A stretch of DNA of 64,000 nt from Ryuthela nishihirai. Lineage: Eukaryota; Arthropoda; Arachnida; Araneae; Heptathelidae. The position numbers and the translations under genes are program-made. The notes under the pieces are model-generated. The model saw nothing but the letters and a program-made list of their open reading frames with translations, was not told the DNA's origin and did no database searches. Location: positions 1,408,704-1,472,703 of the forward strand of contig JAWZYU010000034.1 of NCBI GenBank assembly GCA_038380435.1, given 5' to 3'. Positions 43,738 through 54,878 of this stretch are shown here, one piece after another; positions within the stretch are counted from its first letter, which is position 1, and each line of letters opens with the position of its first letter.

Positions 43738-45316
43738 GCACGAAGGCAGCGTCGCGAATGTGTTAATGTGGCAGATAAGTTTTGTTATGTGTGTGGAAAT
43801 TATATTTTAAAATCCCAGGGTCATTATTTGACAAAGATTGTGAAGAAAGCCTATAACTTGTATTTTGGATGTGTTGGAGATCAGGACAAAACGTGGGCTC
43901 CACATGTATGCTGCATTTCGTGCTTTGTTGGCCTCAGTGAATGGTTGAAAGGTAAGATAAAATCCATGCCCTTTGCAGTTTCAATGGTTTGCAAATACAA
44001 TATCCAAATGTGCCTTCAGCCATATGGTCAGTTCCTCATGGTGAAGATCTTCATATACCAACACCTCTAACCAACTGGGAGGAGATGGATTCACATTCAT
44101 CAGAGGAAGACTTTGAGGCACATACAGATTCTGATCCTACATACACCCCTAAAAAGTTAGATGAGCCTCATCTTATTCAGCAAAATGAACAAAATGATGT
44201 TGTTCGAGACATAAGACTTTTCAAACAATAAGCTGGTTATTATTTTATTATTTTTTTTATTTTTTTCAAGAGTGAAATCTTCTGGCCTAGGGTACCAGAG
44301 TTTCTCTGTTTAGAAAGAGAAATTTAGCTTTATCTGCCTAATACGAGATGCAAGATGGTTTGTTTTTCTGCATAGATATTTCAGGGCTGATGAAAGAAAC
44401 TGGAACAACTCGACCCTGCGGAATGGCGTCTATTTATAGATTGATCAAAATTCAGTTTAAAAGCTATCCTTTTGCATAAAGAAAACCAAAAACTTTCCAT
44501 TCCAGTGACACACACTGTGGGAATGAAGGAAACTTATGAAAACATGGAACAAATGCTGCTATGAAATATGACCAGTTTAAGTGGACAATATGTGGTGACC
44601 TAAAAGTCAGACCTCTCTTGCTCGGGCTTCAAGGAGGCTTCACAAAATTTTGCTGTTTTCTTTGTTTGTGGGAAGTCGGGCCAGAAAGGAACACTACAAA
44701 ACAAAAGACTGGCCCAAAAGAGATGTTTTTATTCCTGGAAAGAGTAATATGATGTATAAGTCTCTAGTTAACCCCTCTGATGTTGTGTTCCCACCACTAC
44801 ACATCAAACTGGGGTTTATAAAAACCTTTGTAAAGACTATAGACAAAACTGGCAAAGGGTTTTTGCACTTGAAGGAAACATTTCCAAAACTAAGTGATGC
44901 AAAACTCAAAGAAGGTATCTTTGTTGGTCCTCAGATCAGGAAGCTACTGAATGTTACAATCTTTGAAGAAAAACTGAATATGAAGGAGCACGCTGCAATG
45001 GAAATCATTCACGTCTGTGGTCCAGAGTTTTCTGGGTAATCAGAAAGAGGAAAACTACCATCAGCTCATTCAAGATCTCAAATGTCTTTGAATTAATTGG
45101 ATCTTCAAATGTCTGAAGATTCATTTCTTGCACTCGCATCTCGACTTCTTTCCAAAGAACTTAGGAGCTGTCAGTGACGAGCAAGGGGAAAGATTTCACC
45201 AGGATATCCGAACCATGGAGGAGAGATACCAAAACCGGTGGGACCCAGCACTGATGGGTGACTACTACTGGTTCTTGCAGAAGGAAGAATCCTCAGCACA
45301 TAAAAGACAAAAATGA
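43738..45316 (+). pseudogene. Multicopy arthropod zinc-binding protein family, decayed copy
   Basis: A coding remnant in several frames. 43738-43990 reads MARRQRRECVNVADKFCYVC, later LYFGCVGDQDKTWAPHVCCI, a Cys/His-rich N-terminus with CxxC pairs. 43989-44231 reads YPNVPSAIWSVPHGEDLHIP and an acidic segment. 44430-44560 reads AEWRLFIDQSKFSLKAILLH-like sequence with GMKETYENM. 44561-45039 reads KWTICGDLKVRPLLLGLQGG, FCCFLC, WPKRDVFIPGK and FPPLHIKLGFIKTFVKTIDK. 45128-45316 reads HSHLDFFPKNLGAVSDEQGE and RFHQDIRTMEERYQNRWDP. From general knowledge, proteins with these phrases occur in many copies in arthropod genomes and are likely transposon-associated, but their role is unknown to me. Frameshifts show this copy is dead. 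Confidence 0.72.
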
Positions 45317-45329
45317 ACTTCTTGTAAGT

Positions 45330-46600
45330 ATAAAAGATCCTTACCCATGTTTTTTTTATTTTGCGTTTCAATATTATTTCATTTGTTACTTTATATTCAT
45401 TGGTCTATAACTATAATGCTTCTAAATTTTTCTCTGTAATGTAATTAATGAGTTTTAAGCTGCAATTTGATAAAATAGTCATCTATTTTCATTTCCCAGA
45501 TATGCGTTTTCATTGAAATACATCAATCCGTAATTTGAAATGAACTACGTCCTGCTGGTTTTTCGCAGCCATATTTGAATTCAGCACCCCAAAATTAGTT
45601 AAAAACATCCTATTTGACCAATGTTATAAAAAAAACAGTTTCAATTTGTTGTCTAGTGTAATTGGAATAAAATCTAATTATCTTCACAGACTTCCTTACT
45701 TGCACTTTCAAAATGGGCCAGGACTCAGAAGGGGAGCGTTTCTGGTCCAATGTTAATAGGAACTTTTTTCATCTCTATGAGTAGCATAACACGTTCGCAA
45801 AGTTTGATTAGACCTTTTGGAAACACTATGCATAGTCTCAGAAGTTGGAAAAATGGAGTATATTTTGGCTTGATTATATTGCTTCTGTGATTTTAATATG
45901 GGGAGAAAGTAGCCTTTTCGGGCAGTCGCCGTGCATTAATATGATAGCAACGGGATCTGACTCTATAGGACCTCTAGTTGAATACACATCCGTCTAACCT
46001 CATAATCCAATCCTTATTTACATAACCTGTCATGTATATATTAACAGTAACAGTTATACAACTTTAAAGTTAACTCAACTGATAAACTTTCACCTAAGGG
46101 GAAACTGTTCAAAAGAATAGAAGCACAAGCCACTTTATTCGTGAAACACTTTAGTTTCTTTTTATTCATCAAGTTTACGTCATTACCATGTTTATCTAAA
46201 TCATCGTCTCTAATAGAAGAGTTCATTTCATGAACATTAATTGCCAAGTGGGTCAAACTGTCAGCATAATTGATGTGCAATATTTTCTGATCTTTTGATC
46301 GTCTAAGATCGAAAGCTTTCATTCCACCATAATCGCCACACTTGGGACAGGATAAAGCAATTCGTGAGCATTTAAAGATTCGGCGAAAGGGGGGACGGGG
46401 ATTGTCTCCCTTTTCCTGAATCTTTTTTACCCCCTTTTGAGAATGCTAGCAACGGTAATGGAGGACAAAAAATTATTAAACTCGTGCATACTTCACTCAC
46501 TTTTTAAAAAAAAATTAAAACTTCTAAAACGAATGTGAAAATTTGTACTCGTAACTTACGATGCAATCAAAATCTAGTCTCTTTTATCTTTTTCCGGTTC
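45330..46600. other. Unassigned stretch
   Basis: A 93-codon minus-strand open frame (46041-46322, MKAFDLRRSKDQKILHINYA) has no recognised domain and may be LINE-like, as it has phrases like DDDLDKHGNDVNLMNKKKL. No other structure. Confidence 0.3.
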
Positions 46601-46617
46601 GATTGCGCCGCTGGTCA

Positions 46618-46748
46618 TATCACACTTTCCACTCCAGCATCACTGGCACAGTTGGGCCATATTTTACAGGAAGAATGGTACCACATTCCATTACTGTATG
46701 TGCAAGATTTGTATAAGTCTATTTCCAATTGTGTCTGTTCTGAACGCT
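46618..46748 (+). mobile_element. Fragment of the 47265-48498 Tc1 family, opposite strand
   Basis: CACTTTCCACTCCAGCATCA, CTGGCACAGTTGGGCCATAT, AGGAAGAATGG and TGTCTGTTCTGAACG match the reverse complement of about 47338-47465. It is the 3' coding part of the transposase in sense orientation; nothing else of the element is present here. A C-run (46751-46764) follows. Confidence 0.8.
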
Positions 46749-47264
46749 CTTCCCCCCCCCCCCCCACTTCTATTTTTTCTTGCAGATCCAGGACCGTGTA
46801 TGCCTTTATATGTTGTATGAGACAAACAAGACAAGCCGAACAGAGCTTTTAGGTTATCTCAGTGCTTTGTGTCTATCTTCTTCCCTTTTACAAAAATAGA
46901 TATATTTTTCGAAGCTGTCAAATTTCCATCTTAGCATATTCCTCAACGAGACGACAATATTTTCTTAATTTTAGCATGCATCTAATAGCAGGATATTCAG
47001 CATATTCTAATGATTTTGCAGTAGTTGCAGGAGTTCCTTCCAAAAGAGGTTAGTCCGTAAAGTTAGCTTTACCCAGACATTTTAAATTAATTTTAAAGTA
47101 GATAAATCTTCGAAATTCCTTATGTAATGAAATTTTGATATTTTACTATTAATTTTTATTACTAAATTATTTAGGTGGATTTTCAAGTTAATTTCCTACC
47201 AATTTGAACACCAAGGTAATTGTAATTTTCCACTCCTATTATTTAACAGGAACATTCTTCTGGG

Positions 47265-48498
47265 GTTTATCAAAATAATGGAAACACGTACTCTTTGTGG
47301 AGAACATTTTCTTAGTAAGCTGTAGGCCCACATCGGGCGTTCAGAACAGACGCAATTCGACATGGAATAGACTTACACAAGTCACGCACATACGGTGATG
47401 GAATGTGAGACCATTCTTCCTGTAAAATATGGCCCAACTGTGCCAGTGATGCTGGAAAGTGCGATCTGACTTTGCTCTCCAGATATTCCCATAAATGTTC
47501 AATAAAATTGAGGTCTGGAGATTGAGGTGGCCAGGGTAGCTGCTGTACTCATCCTTATGCTCTGCAAACAACAACTTGACACGTTTTGCACAATGCATAG
47601 GTGCATTATCCGCTTGAAACCATCATTTGAAGGTCATTTCTCGAACGATCATTAAGGAACAATGCCCGCAACATTGGGTGCAGGTGGTCTCTGAGAATGG
47701 ATTCGTACCTTGCGGATGGGACACAACCCTGCAGAATAACTAATCACCCTAAGTAATGCCATCATATGGCTTCCCACAGTATCAGGGATCCACCTCCATG
47801 TTTCCCAGTTGGAGCCATACTTCTGCAGGTTTTCACCAGACGTACACTCTGCCAGTGGTGGGAAACAATGTGTAGCACGATTCATCAGAACAGATGACAT
47901 GTTGCCGGTCTTTAACATCCCAGTTTTCATGTGCTTTACACCACCTTACACATTTTGTTACATTGACGTTTGCAATCAGAGGTTTGTAGATTGCAGCACT
48001 GCCGTAAACACCGGCACGATGAAGTTCCCGACGAACCGTTATGACGAAAACGGGATCATTCCGACTGGTGTTCAACTCTGTTGCTATTTGCAGTGCCGTG
48101 GTCTTGTGATTCCGTTGTACAATCCATGCCAACTTTCGCCTGTCCCTATCTGACAACTTCGTGTAGCGTCCACAATTTTCACGTTTGGAGGCAATGCCCG
48201 TCCTTTTTGATAGGCAGTCATAATCTTCGATAATTTCTTGTGTTACACCTAACATTTCCGCCGTTCTGATTGCTGAGGCTCCTGCAATACGTGCAACAAT
48301 GATCTTGCCTTTTTGGATGTAACTGAGATCTGACATTGTCGACATTTACACCCCAACAGCTGTTTCACCTGCGCCTGTAGCACTGCTACATGATAGCTTT
48401 ATATACTTAACATCGCGGGTGATGTCGTCCCTGTGATATGCGTACAGCACATTGCGTGTACTCCAGTCGCCGTCGGTATTTCTATTATTTTAATAAAC
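47265..48498 (-). mobile_element. Tc1-like element with terminal repeats and broken transposase
   Basis: Ends GGTTTATCAAAATAATGGAA (left) and, in complement, GGTTTATTAAAATAATAGAA (right), with TA within the shared GGGTTTAT. The minus strand from 48345 encodes MSTMSDLSYIQKGKIIVARI, IRTAEMLGVTQ (first HTH), then KLSDRDRRKLAWIVQRN (second HTH) and VICSDESCYTLFP (first Asp; SDESRF in relatives, here R to C). 170 codons are open before the first break. The rest is in other frames (47652-47930 and 47341-47598), ending WSHSITVCV-like and CVTCVSLFHVELRLF. The second Asp is disrupted. About 1.23 kb. Confidence 0.85.
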
Positions 48499-48592
48499 CC
48501 TTATACATCGAAACAATTTGTCTTGTGATAAATAAATTCGTTCTTGTAAAATATCCTTTCTATTTTCCTTTAATCTGAAGTACATATTTAGC

Positions 48593-48766
48593 TGTCCTGT
48601 GGCTGAGTGGTTAGCACGCTTGGCTACTGATCTAAGGGACCTGGGTTCGAGCCCTGGGTAAAGCATGGATGTATGTGTCGTTTTTCTGCTGAGGTCCTGT
48701 CATTCTCTCAGACCTCCTACTTTGGCATGACCTCTGTGGCAAGCTGCTGCTTGAGGGGGTATTTTT
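48593..48766 (+). mobile_element. SINE family B copy
   Basis: TGGCTGAGTGGTTAGCACGC, GGGACCTGGGTTCGAGCCC and GCTTGAGGGGGTATTTTTTT. A small internal deletion removes part of the ACTGACAGGCTCC block. Confidence 0.88.
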
Positions 48767-48964
48767 TTATTACGTATATTTAATTTCAGCTATGTTTAAA
48801 TGCAACCTGTTTCCATCAAACCACTTTTGTAATTGCCTAAGATGCCTATTTTTCATTTGTAACATGTTGATATTACTTCCTGAATAGATCAAAGCAGTAT
48901 CATTAGCAAACGCTACTAAGGCATCCAGGGGCGAAGCTTATGGGGGAGGCTCCCCCACAAAGTA

Positions 48965-49740
48965 AATCGGAGTTGGCAAAATCTTAAGTGACTTGGTAAA
49001 ATTCAGGTGAGATGTAAATATTGAGATTTTTTCTATTAAATTATGACAAGTTGGCAAACTCTAGGGGAGTTCGAGAAATTGGGATTGTTTTTGTGCGATT
49101 AAGGAGAGTTGTAAAAATCAAGGGAAGTTGAGAGAATTCGAAGCCACTTGGTAAAATGCAGGCGAATTGTGAAAATTGGGATTGGGTTTTTGAATTTATG
49201 GATAGTTATCAAAATCGGAACAACTTCGCAAAATCTAGGGAAGTTCGACAAATTTAGAAAACTTGCAAATATCAAAGTGAATTTGTAAAATTCAGGTGAG
49301 ATGTAAAATATGGGATTATTTCTATAAAATTATGGGAAGTTGGTAAAATTCGAAGCGACTTGACAAAATGCAGGCTAGTTGTGAAAAATTGTGATTGGTT
49401 TTGTGTAATTTAGGAGAGTTGGCAAAATCGAGGGGAATTGACAAAATTCGAAGTCACTTTGTGAAATATAGGCGAGTTGTGAAAATTGGGATTAGTTTTT
49501 TGAATTTAAAGAGATTTGGGCAAAATGGAGACAGCGTGTCAAAATTCAGGGCAGTTTGCAAAATCAAGGGAAGTTCTATAAATGTAGGGGAGTTGTGAAT
49601 TTAAGGAGAGTTGGTAAAATACGAGATAACGTGGTGAAATCATTGGAAATTGGTAACAATCGAAGTGACGTGGTAAAATTTAGGTGGTATGTAAGAATAG
49701 GCATTTACCTTGTGCTTATTTTGGCTAGGTTCCTAAATTG
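48965..49740. repeat. Degenerate minisatellite, about 20-24-bp core
   Basis: The phrase AGTTGGCAAAATCNAGGGNA in many variants (AGTTGGTAAAATTCGAAG, AATTGACAAAATTCG, AGTTGTGAAAATTGGGATT) fills almost 800 bp. A longer pattern also recurs, for example GAAGNCACTTGGTAAAATGC...GGGATT near 49141 and 49450 (about 309 bp apart). No coding function is likely. Confidence 0.85.
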
Positions 49741-50160
49741 AGGGAATTTTTTGGGTATAATTTTTGGGGAATTTTTTTAATAGTAAAAATATTCTTGAAA
49801 AATGCTTAAAAATTCCACAAGTTTAATTATTTTTGACCTCCGTTACCCTTAGTAGCATTTTGAAAGCGGTTATCTTCCTCCCCAATAAATCCAGCACTGC
49901 ATGCAACTGATCTAGACATAAGTTGGATATTTCCTTCATAAGTAATTCCCTCTCCCCCTTCACAAGGAGAATATGGATATAAAATTTCTCCCTTTTCAAA
50001 ATTTGACATCCAAATTGGGAAATCTTCGTTCTCCCCCATCCCAGAGTTCCTCCGCTACGCCCCTGAAAGCATCATCGTACTTGTAATTACAAAATTCATC
50101 GATATATATACTAAGGACAATAATGATCCTAACACCGATTATTTTGGTACTCTATATTTA
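49741..50160. other. Unassigned stretch
   Basis: A minus-strand frame at 49827-50039 (MGENEDFPIWMSNFEKGEIL) has no recognised domain. Confidence 0.35.
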
Positions 50161-50218
50161 TTGGGGCAGGGGTGGTTCAGTCGTTAGCGCGCCATACTCG
50201 TAATCTGCAGTTCTGCCA
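50161..50218 (+). mobile_element. SINE family A head only
   Basis: GGGGCAGGGGTGGTTCAGTC, GTTAGCGCGCC and ACTCGTAATCTGCAGTTC. It stops before the B-box. Confidence 0.75.
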
Positions 50219-50601
50219 TTTTTTCATTCATGAAATAGTCTTATAGTTAAATAATTAAAAACGATAAGATGAATATAAGAGATAGTGGTGAATTTATAGA
50301 TATTGGGGTAGGTAAAATCAGAGCAATCTCTACGTCAAACATTAGAAAAATTACTGTAATTAAAAAGAAAGGGTGAGAATGGCACCCGTGGTGTAGAGAA
50401 AGTATCAAATCCAGATTCATATGGGAGGGATTTTCTTGAAAATTTTTATTTATTTTTGATGAAATTAATATCACAAGTATTAAGATTAAGGATAAAAAAG
50501 AATGATAAAAGAGATAATTATAAGAAATACCTTTTTATTCTTTCTGATTGGAAGTCAAATGTATTTAGTATATTAAAAAGGTAAGAGCCTCAACAATATA
50601 T

Positions 50602-50749
50602 ACCCCCCTCAAGCAGCTGCTTGCCACAGAGGTCTGACAGTTTATATGCCAAAGTAAAAGGTCTGAGAGGATCAGAAAAACGACACAAACAGCCATGCCT
50701 TACCTGGGGCTCGAACACAGGTCCCTTAGATCAGTAGCCAAGCGCGCTA
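50602..50749 (-). mobile_element. SINE family B copy, truncated at its tRNA head
   Basis: Starts CCCCCCTCAAGCAGCTGCTT and runs to GATCAGTAGCCAAGCGCGCT. The A-box part is missing, replaced exactly by mitochondrial sequence. Confidence 0.87.
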
Positions 50750-50947
50750 AAGGAATAATCAGACTACATCTACAAAAAGTCAATATCATGCAGCAGCTTC
50801 AAAGCCAAAGTGATGTCCTGGGAATATTTGAATAGATCTAATACGTAATAAACAGACTAGTAAAAAGGTAGAACAAATAAGGACATGTAAACCATGAAAT
50901 CCTGTAGCTACAAAAAAGGTAGTTCCGTAAATGGAGTCTGAGAGGGT
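50750..50947 (-). pseudogene. COX3: Nuclear copy of mitochondrial COX3 fragment (NUMT)
   Basis: On the minus strand this encodes about 65 residues of cytochrome c oxidase subunit [29 protein letters not shown] and HHFGFEAAA, then WYW and FVDVVWLFL when TGA is read as Trp. Three in-frame TGA codons need the mitochondrial code, so it cannot be a nuclear gene for this protein. His in the usual WYWHF is replaced by Leu. COX3 in mitochondria is part of complex IV of the respiratory chain. It is sandwiched between a truncated SINE and a LINE, a typical patch at a repaired break. The border at the LINE side is blurred by the shared AAGGT. Confidence 0.9.
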
Positions 50948-51539
50948 AAAGGTTAGGTTTTTAGGTGAGGATTCTGTCATGGCTAGGTGGACTGAGCATT
51001 TCAGTGATGTTCTAAACAATGTGGTTATTTCTACTCCCATTGTTTGTAATGATGATAGAAAGATTACTAGCTTTAATGTTGGTCCTATAACACAATCTGA
51101 AGTTAGTTTAGCTATTTCTAAACTTAAACTACATAAATGCCCAAGGGTAGGTGAAATAATCAGCCTACTTTCTGTTCCAGGTAAAGTTCTTTGCATGATT
51201 GTGTTTAATAAAATTAAGAATCTGATCGGAAAATTCCGTGATGAGTAGTGGAGATTCAGAAGTGGTAGGGGATGTGTAGATCAGATTCTTGAGAAATGTT
51301 TCAGAATTTCAGTGTAGAGTTTCCTTTGATTACTTGCTTTGTAATTTTCAAAAAGGCTTTGATTCTTGTTGATCGTGAGATCGTATGTGTTAATCGTGAT
51401 AATCGTATGGAATACCTGACAAGTTAGTTAACATAATGAAAGATCTCTACAATAGCCCCCATTCTTATGTGAGATTGGTAAAGCTTGTAGCAAATGGTTT
51501 AGCATTGTTTGGTATTGCAAATGGTTTAGCATTGTTTGG

Positions 51540-51961
51540 AAAAAATCTAGTGGTAGGGAGGTGGGAAATAGACTGGAGTTTCAATGCATTATTGCATTTC
51601 CCCCATCGTTTTAAAGGACTTTAAAATTTTTCATGAAAAATGCATGAAATATAAAAAAGATTAACTATTATTATCATTCTCAAAATGGGGAGGGCATGGC
51701 TCCTTGATCCCAAGGCGAGTATATGTAAAAGGTGGCGCCACAAGGCTATGTTTTACCAAGGTCATTCGGGTGTCGCTGAAAGGGCGTCCCCATGACGTCA
51801 CAGTGGGGGAGAGCTCAGGAAATGTATTTACATAATCTTACGTTCTTTCGTGTCTTTCTTTGCTCATCATTACGTGAATTTCTCTCTGTGCCAAACCTTT
51901 CAGGTAATTTTTGCTTCTTTTCATCATGTCGAACTGTGCAGTGGCAACTGCATGAGTAATC
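51540..51961. repeat. 422-bp direct repeat, copy 1
   Basis: Matches 53340-53761 with two substitutions (51555 region TAGG versus TCGG, and CATCATTACG versus CATCGTTACG). It contains the full CRE palindrome TGACGTCA at 51793-51800 and an ATATAAAAAAG block at about 51648. It lies inside the LINE remnant. Confidence 0.95.
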
Positions 51962-53339
51962 ATAAATATTCATAATAAAGCTGCATTTTATTTGCTTTCG
52001 CCATTAGTTTTGTTGTTGATTATGTTGTAGGAAATTCACTGCAAGAGAAAGATTTCGAGCTTAAATGATCTGGAGATATGAAAATTTCTGATTCAGATTA
52101 TGCTGATGCTTGAGCTCTTTTGGAAACTGATGTTAATGAGATGAATTCTTTCATTAGAGCTGTTGATGAGACTGACAGTAGAGTAGGTTGGGTAATAAAC
52201 AGAGAGAAAACTAAAGTGTTGAAACTAGGTCAGGCAGGATTTAATTAAGTTAATCTGAATGGTTGCAATCGTGAATAGATATTTCAGTTTAATTATCTTG
52301 GGAGTTATGTAACATGTACTGGTCATGTGCGGTATGGGATAAACAGACGAATAGGGATTGCTGCTGGGACTTTTAAGAATATACGGAGAGTGTAGAGAAA
52401 AAGGCGTATTACCTAAAGACAAATTAGACTGTGTAATAGTTTGGTTCTTTCTAGGGTTAGTTATGGTAGTGAAATCTGGACATTCTTTTCATTCTAGATG
52501 CTTACGAAATATCTTGGGCATTAGGTGGTTCAACTGTGTAAGTAATGACGAGGTTAGACAACCTCCTTTGAGCAGCATACTGTGCAGAGAGAAATTGCTT
52601 TGGTTTGGACTGTTTTCTGTATGGATAATTATAGATTAGTGAATAGGGTTATGAACAGTGTGCCTGAAAGCCTAAGAAAGAGAGGGAGACCTGGGATGTG
52701 GTTGGCAAACGATGTCAAACACCACCTTATTGGGATTGGTGTACAGTGGCCAGATGCTGCAGATGTAGCTCAGGACAGATATTCTTTGAGAACTAAATTG
52801 CACAATCTGATTGGACCTCCGTATCCCAAGTCTGCTTAAGGATAATGATGATGATGTATCCTCTGAATCAAAATACACGTATTTGTAGTTTATGTAACAG
52901 AGTGGAATCATTTTCGTTCTACGTGAAATATCTGTGGGTTCAAATATTTAAACTATTAAAAAATGCAGAAAATCTTAAAGGTAAATACAATATTTCAATA
53001 ACTAAAGGCTAATGATTTTCACGGAAGTCCCGTCCCCCACTACCAAGACGTTTCTTGCTGGATATCTGGAGATTTTCCGGTACGCCATTGTAACGAAGAC
53101 ATCATTTCTCGATGTGAAAACGAATCGCGATCAACCGTAAACGGCAGACGGCGATTTTTATCCCCGAACAACGGATTGAATATTAGTTAAACCAGCACAA
53201 AGTTTCATTTCATAATAGTTTGCTTTTTATATAAAAAAGAAAAATTTAAATTACTGTACTTTCGATTTTGTTGTGTTCATTATTTGATGCTTATAAAGCT
53301 GTTATGAGAATACTAGCTAGGGCCTGGCTGGGATCTAGA

Positions 53340-53761
53340 AAAAAATCTAGTGGTCGGGAGGTGGGAAATAGACTGGAGTTTCAATGCATTATTGCATTTC
53401 CCCCATCGTTTTAAAGGACTTTAAAATTTTTCATGAAAAATGCATGAAATATAAAAAAGATTAACTATTATTATCATTCTCAAAATGGGGAGGGCATGGC
53501 TCCTTGATCCCAAGGCGAGTATATGTAAAAGGTGGCGCCACAAGGCTATGTTTTACCAAGGTCATTCGGGTGTCGCTGAAAGGGCGTCCCCATGACGTCA
53601 CAGTGGGGGAGAGCTCAGGAAATGTATTTACATAATCTTACGTTCTTTCGTGTCTTTCTTTGCTCATCGTTACGTGAATTTCTCTCTGTGCCAAACCTTT
53701 CAGGTAATTTTTGCTTCTTTTCATCATGTCGAACTGTGCAGTGGCAACTGCATGAGTAATC
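53340..53761. repeat. 422-bp direct repeat, copy 2
   Basis: Exactly 1,800 bp downstream of copy 1. The 1.38 kb between the copies contains the LINE 3' part. The sequences flanking the two copies differ, so these look like two inserted or duplicated copies of one unit; LTR-like use cannot be excluded, though no TG...CA ends or primer-binding site are apparent. Confidence 0.95.
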
Positions 53762-53844
53762 CTTCGAAAAATAAGGAAAACGATGATTCATGTGCATTCG
53801 AATTAGAAGCTAAAAATAATATGAAGTGGGTGCTGCCAGCGTGA
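53752..53844 (+). other. Short open frame at the border of copy 2
   Basis: MSNPSKNKENDDSCAFELEA, 30 codons then stop. Starts within the repeat end and continues into unique DNA. No homology recognised; may be a chance frame. Confidence 0.15.
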
Positions 53845-53849
53845 AGATA

Positions 53850-54870
53850 AATTCGATGTGCAGTACTAAGATATGAGGTTAACATTTTTCAGATGCCTCT
53901 TAAGATCAATGACCTGCAAGATTTAAGATGCGAATTCTTAGGACTACGTATGAAACGTAAACTAAATGATGATAATGCCAATCCAGATTTAAAAGAAACC
54001 TGTCACATAAAAAATTTAGTCTTGTTACGATGACCGCTTCTACTCCCACCAGACGATTGTTATCACGGAAAACAACGAAATGATTGTTGGAATAAGAAAC
54101 CGATCGCTCTGGGAACTATGACAATGTACCCAGTAACAAAGTAGCATTACTCAGGTAATTGATAATTTAAAGACATTGGCTTATACTGTACTGATTCATA
54201 GGAATAAAAGTTTATATCAGTGCGTCATAGTCTACGCATTTTTTCACTTCATTGAACATTTTAATGGTAAACTTCCTTTGGCAGAAGCAGTACGCTAAGC
54301 CTCAGGATATCTGTAACTCAGTAGAACAAGTTAGTACTTCCCCCAGTACGGGGGAGAAACGATCGAGCCACAAGGGCTGACCTTGACCCCGGAGGGTCGG
54401 TAGATCTCCAGGCAGTCGAGACGCAGGCTGTTGCGGAACCCATCCCAGCAGGAGTTTCAAATTGCTATTAAAACACTAAATAACGCCCAGGGGGAAAATC
54501 TCTGATTTGCAAACAAGGTCATGATCAGAGCAAAAGAAGTGGAATAAACATAAATGAAAATTCATACAGGAGAATAAGATTTTCAGAATTAATCTAAACA
54601 AGGGAAAAAAATCAGGCTTTTCATTGAATAACTGCAAGAAAAATTTTCTTAGTGAAACGAAAACTCTATTTACGTCCGGTCACATTAAGTATTATTTGGA
54701 AGAGACAAAATTTGAACCACTACATACGGCGAAAAAAATTTACATTTTTATTATTTTTATTATGATCATTAACATAACTGGTAAAAAAAGACAAATTGAA
54801 ATAAAGATTTGGTGTTTTAATTCGATCGAATTTAATCTTAATACCAAGATCATAACAATTTCTCAGGTCA
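53850..54870. other. Unassigned stretch with a GC-rich patch
   Basis: 54330-54470 is GC-rich (CCCCCAGTACGGGGGAG, CGACGGACCC-type content), unlike the flanks. No RNA or protein family is recognised. Confidence 0.35.
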
Positions 54871-54878
54871 TCTAATAG

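Larger units (their letters stand above)
50235..52845 (+). mobile_element. LINE remnant with several later insertions
   Basis: 50360-50430 reads KKG, stop, EWHPWCRESIKSRF (linker after the endonuclease). 50955-51245 reads [20 protein letters not shown] and [16 protein letters not shown], the start of the reverse transcriptase domain. 51435-51490 reads KDLYNSPHSYVRLVK. 52075-52230 reads DSDYADA in place of the catalytic YADD, then EMNSFIRAVDETDSRVGWVI and NREKTKVLKLGQ. 52580-52840 reads ENYRLVNRVMNSVPESLRKR-like C-terminal sequence ending LHNLIGPPYPKSA. Same family as 10490-12710. Interrupted by a SINE (50602-50749), mitochondrial DNA (50750-50947) and a repeat (51540-51961). Confidence 0.75.

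Noticed and set aside
48965..49740. CRISPR-like array
   Set aside because: Repeats are degenerate and contiguous without constant spacers, and the window is eukaryotic.
50786..51196. 136-codon minus-strand open frame as a gene
   Set aside because: Only its C-terminal third is COX3-like; the rest is antisense to LINE RT sequence. The mitochondrial part needs TGA as Trp to continue, so it is a NUMT fused by chance to an antisense frame.
51540..53761. Complete LTR retrotransposon with 422-bp LTRs
   Set aside because: The interior holds a LINE 3' part and no gag/pol of the LTR type, and there are no TG...CA ends, primer-binding site or polypurine tract. Kept as a direct repeat of unknown origin.
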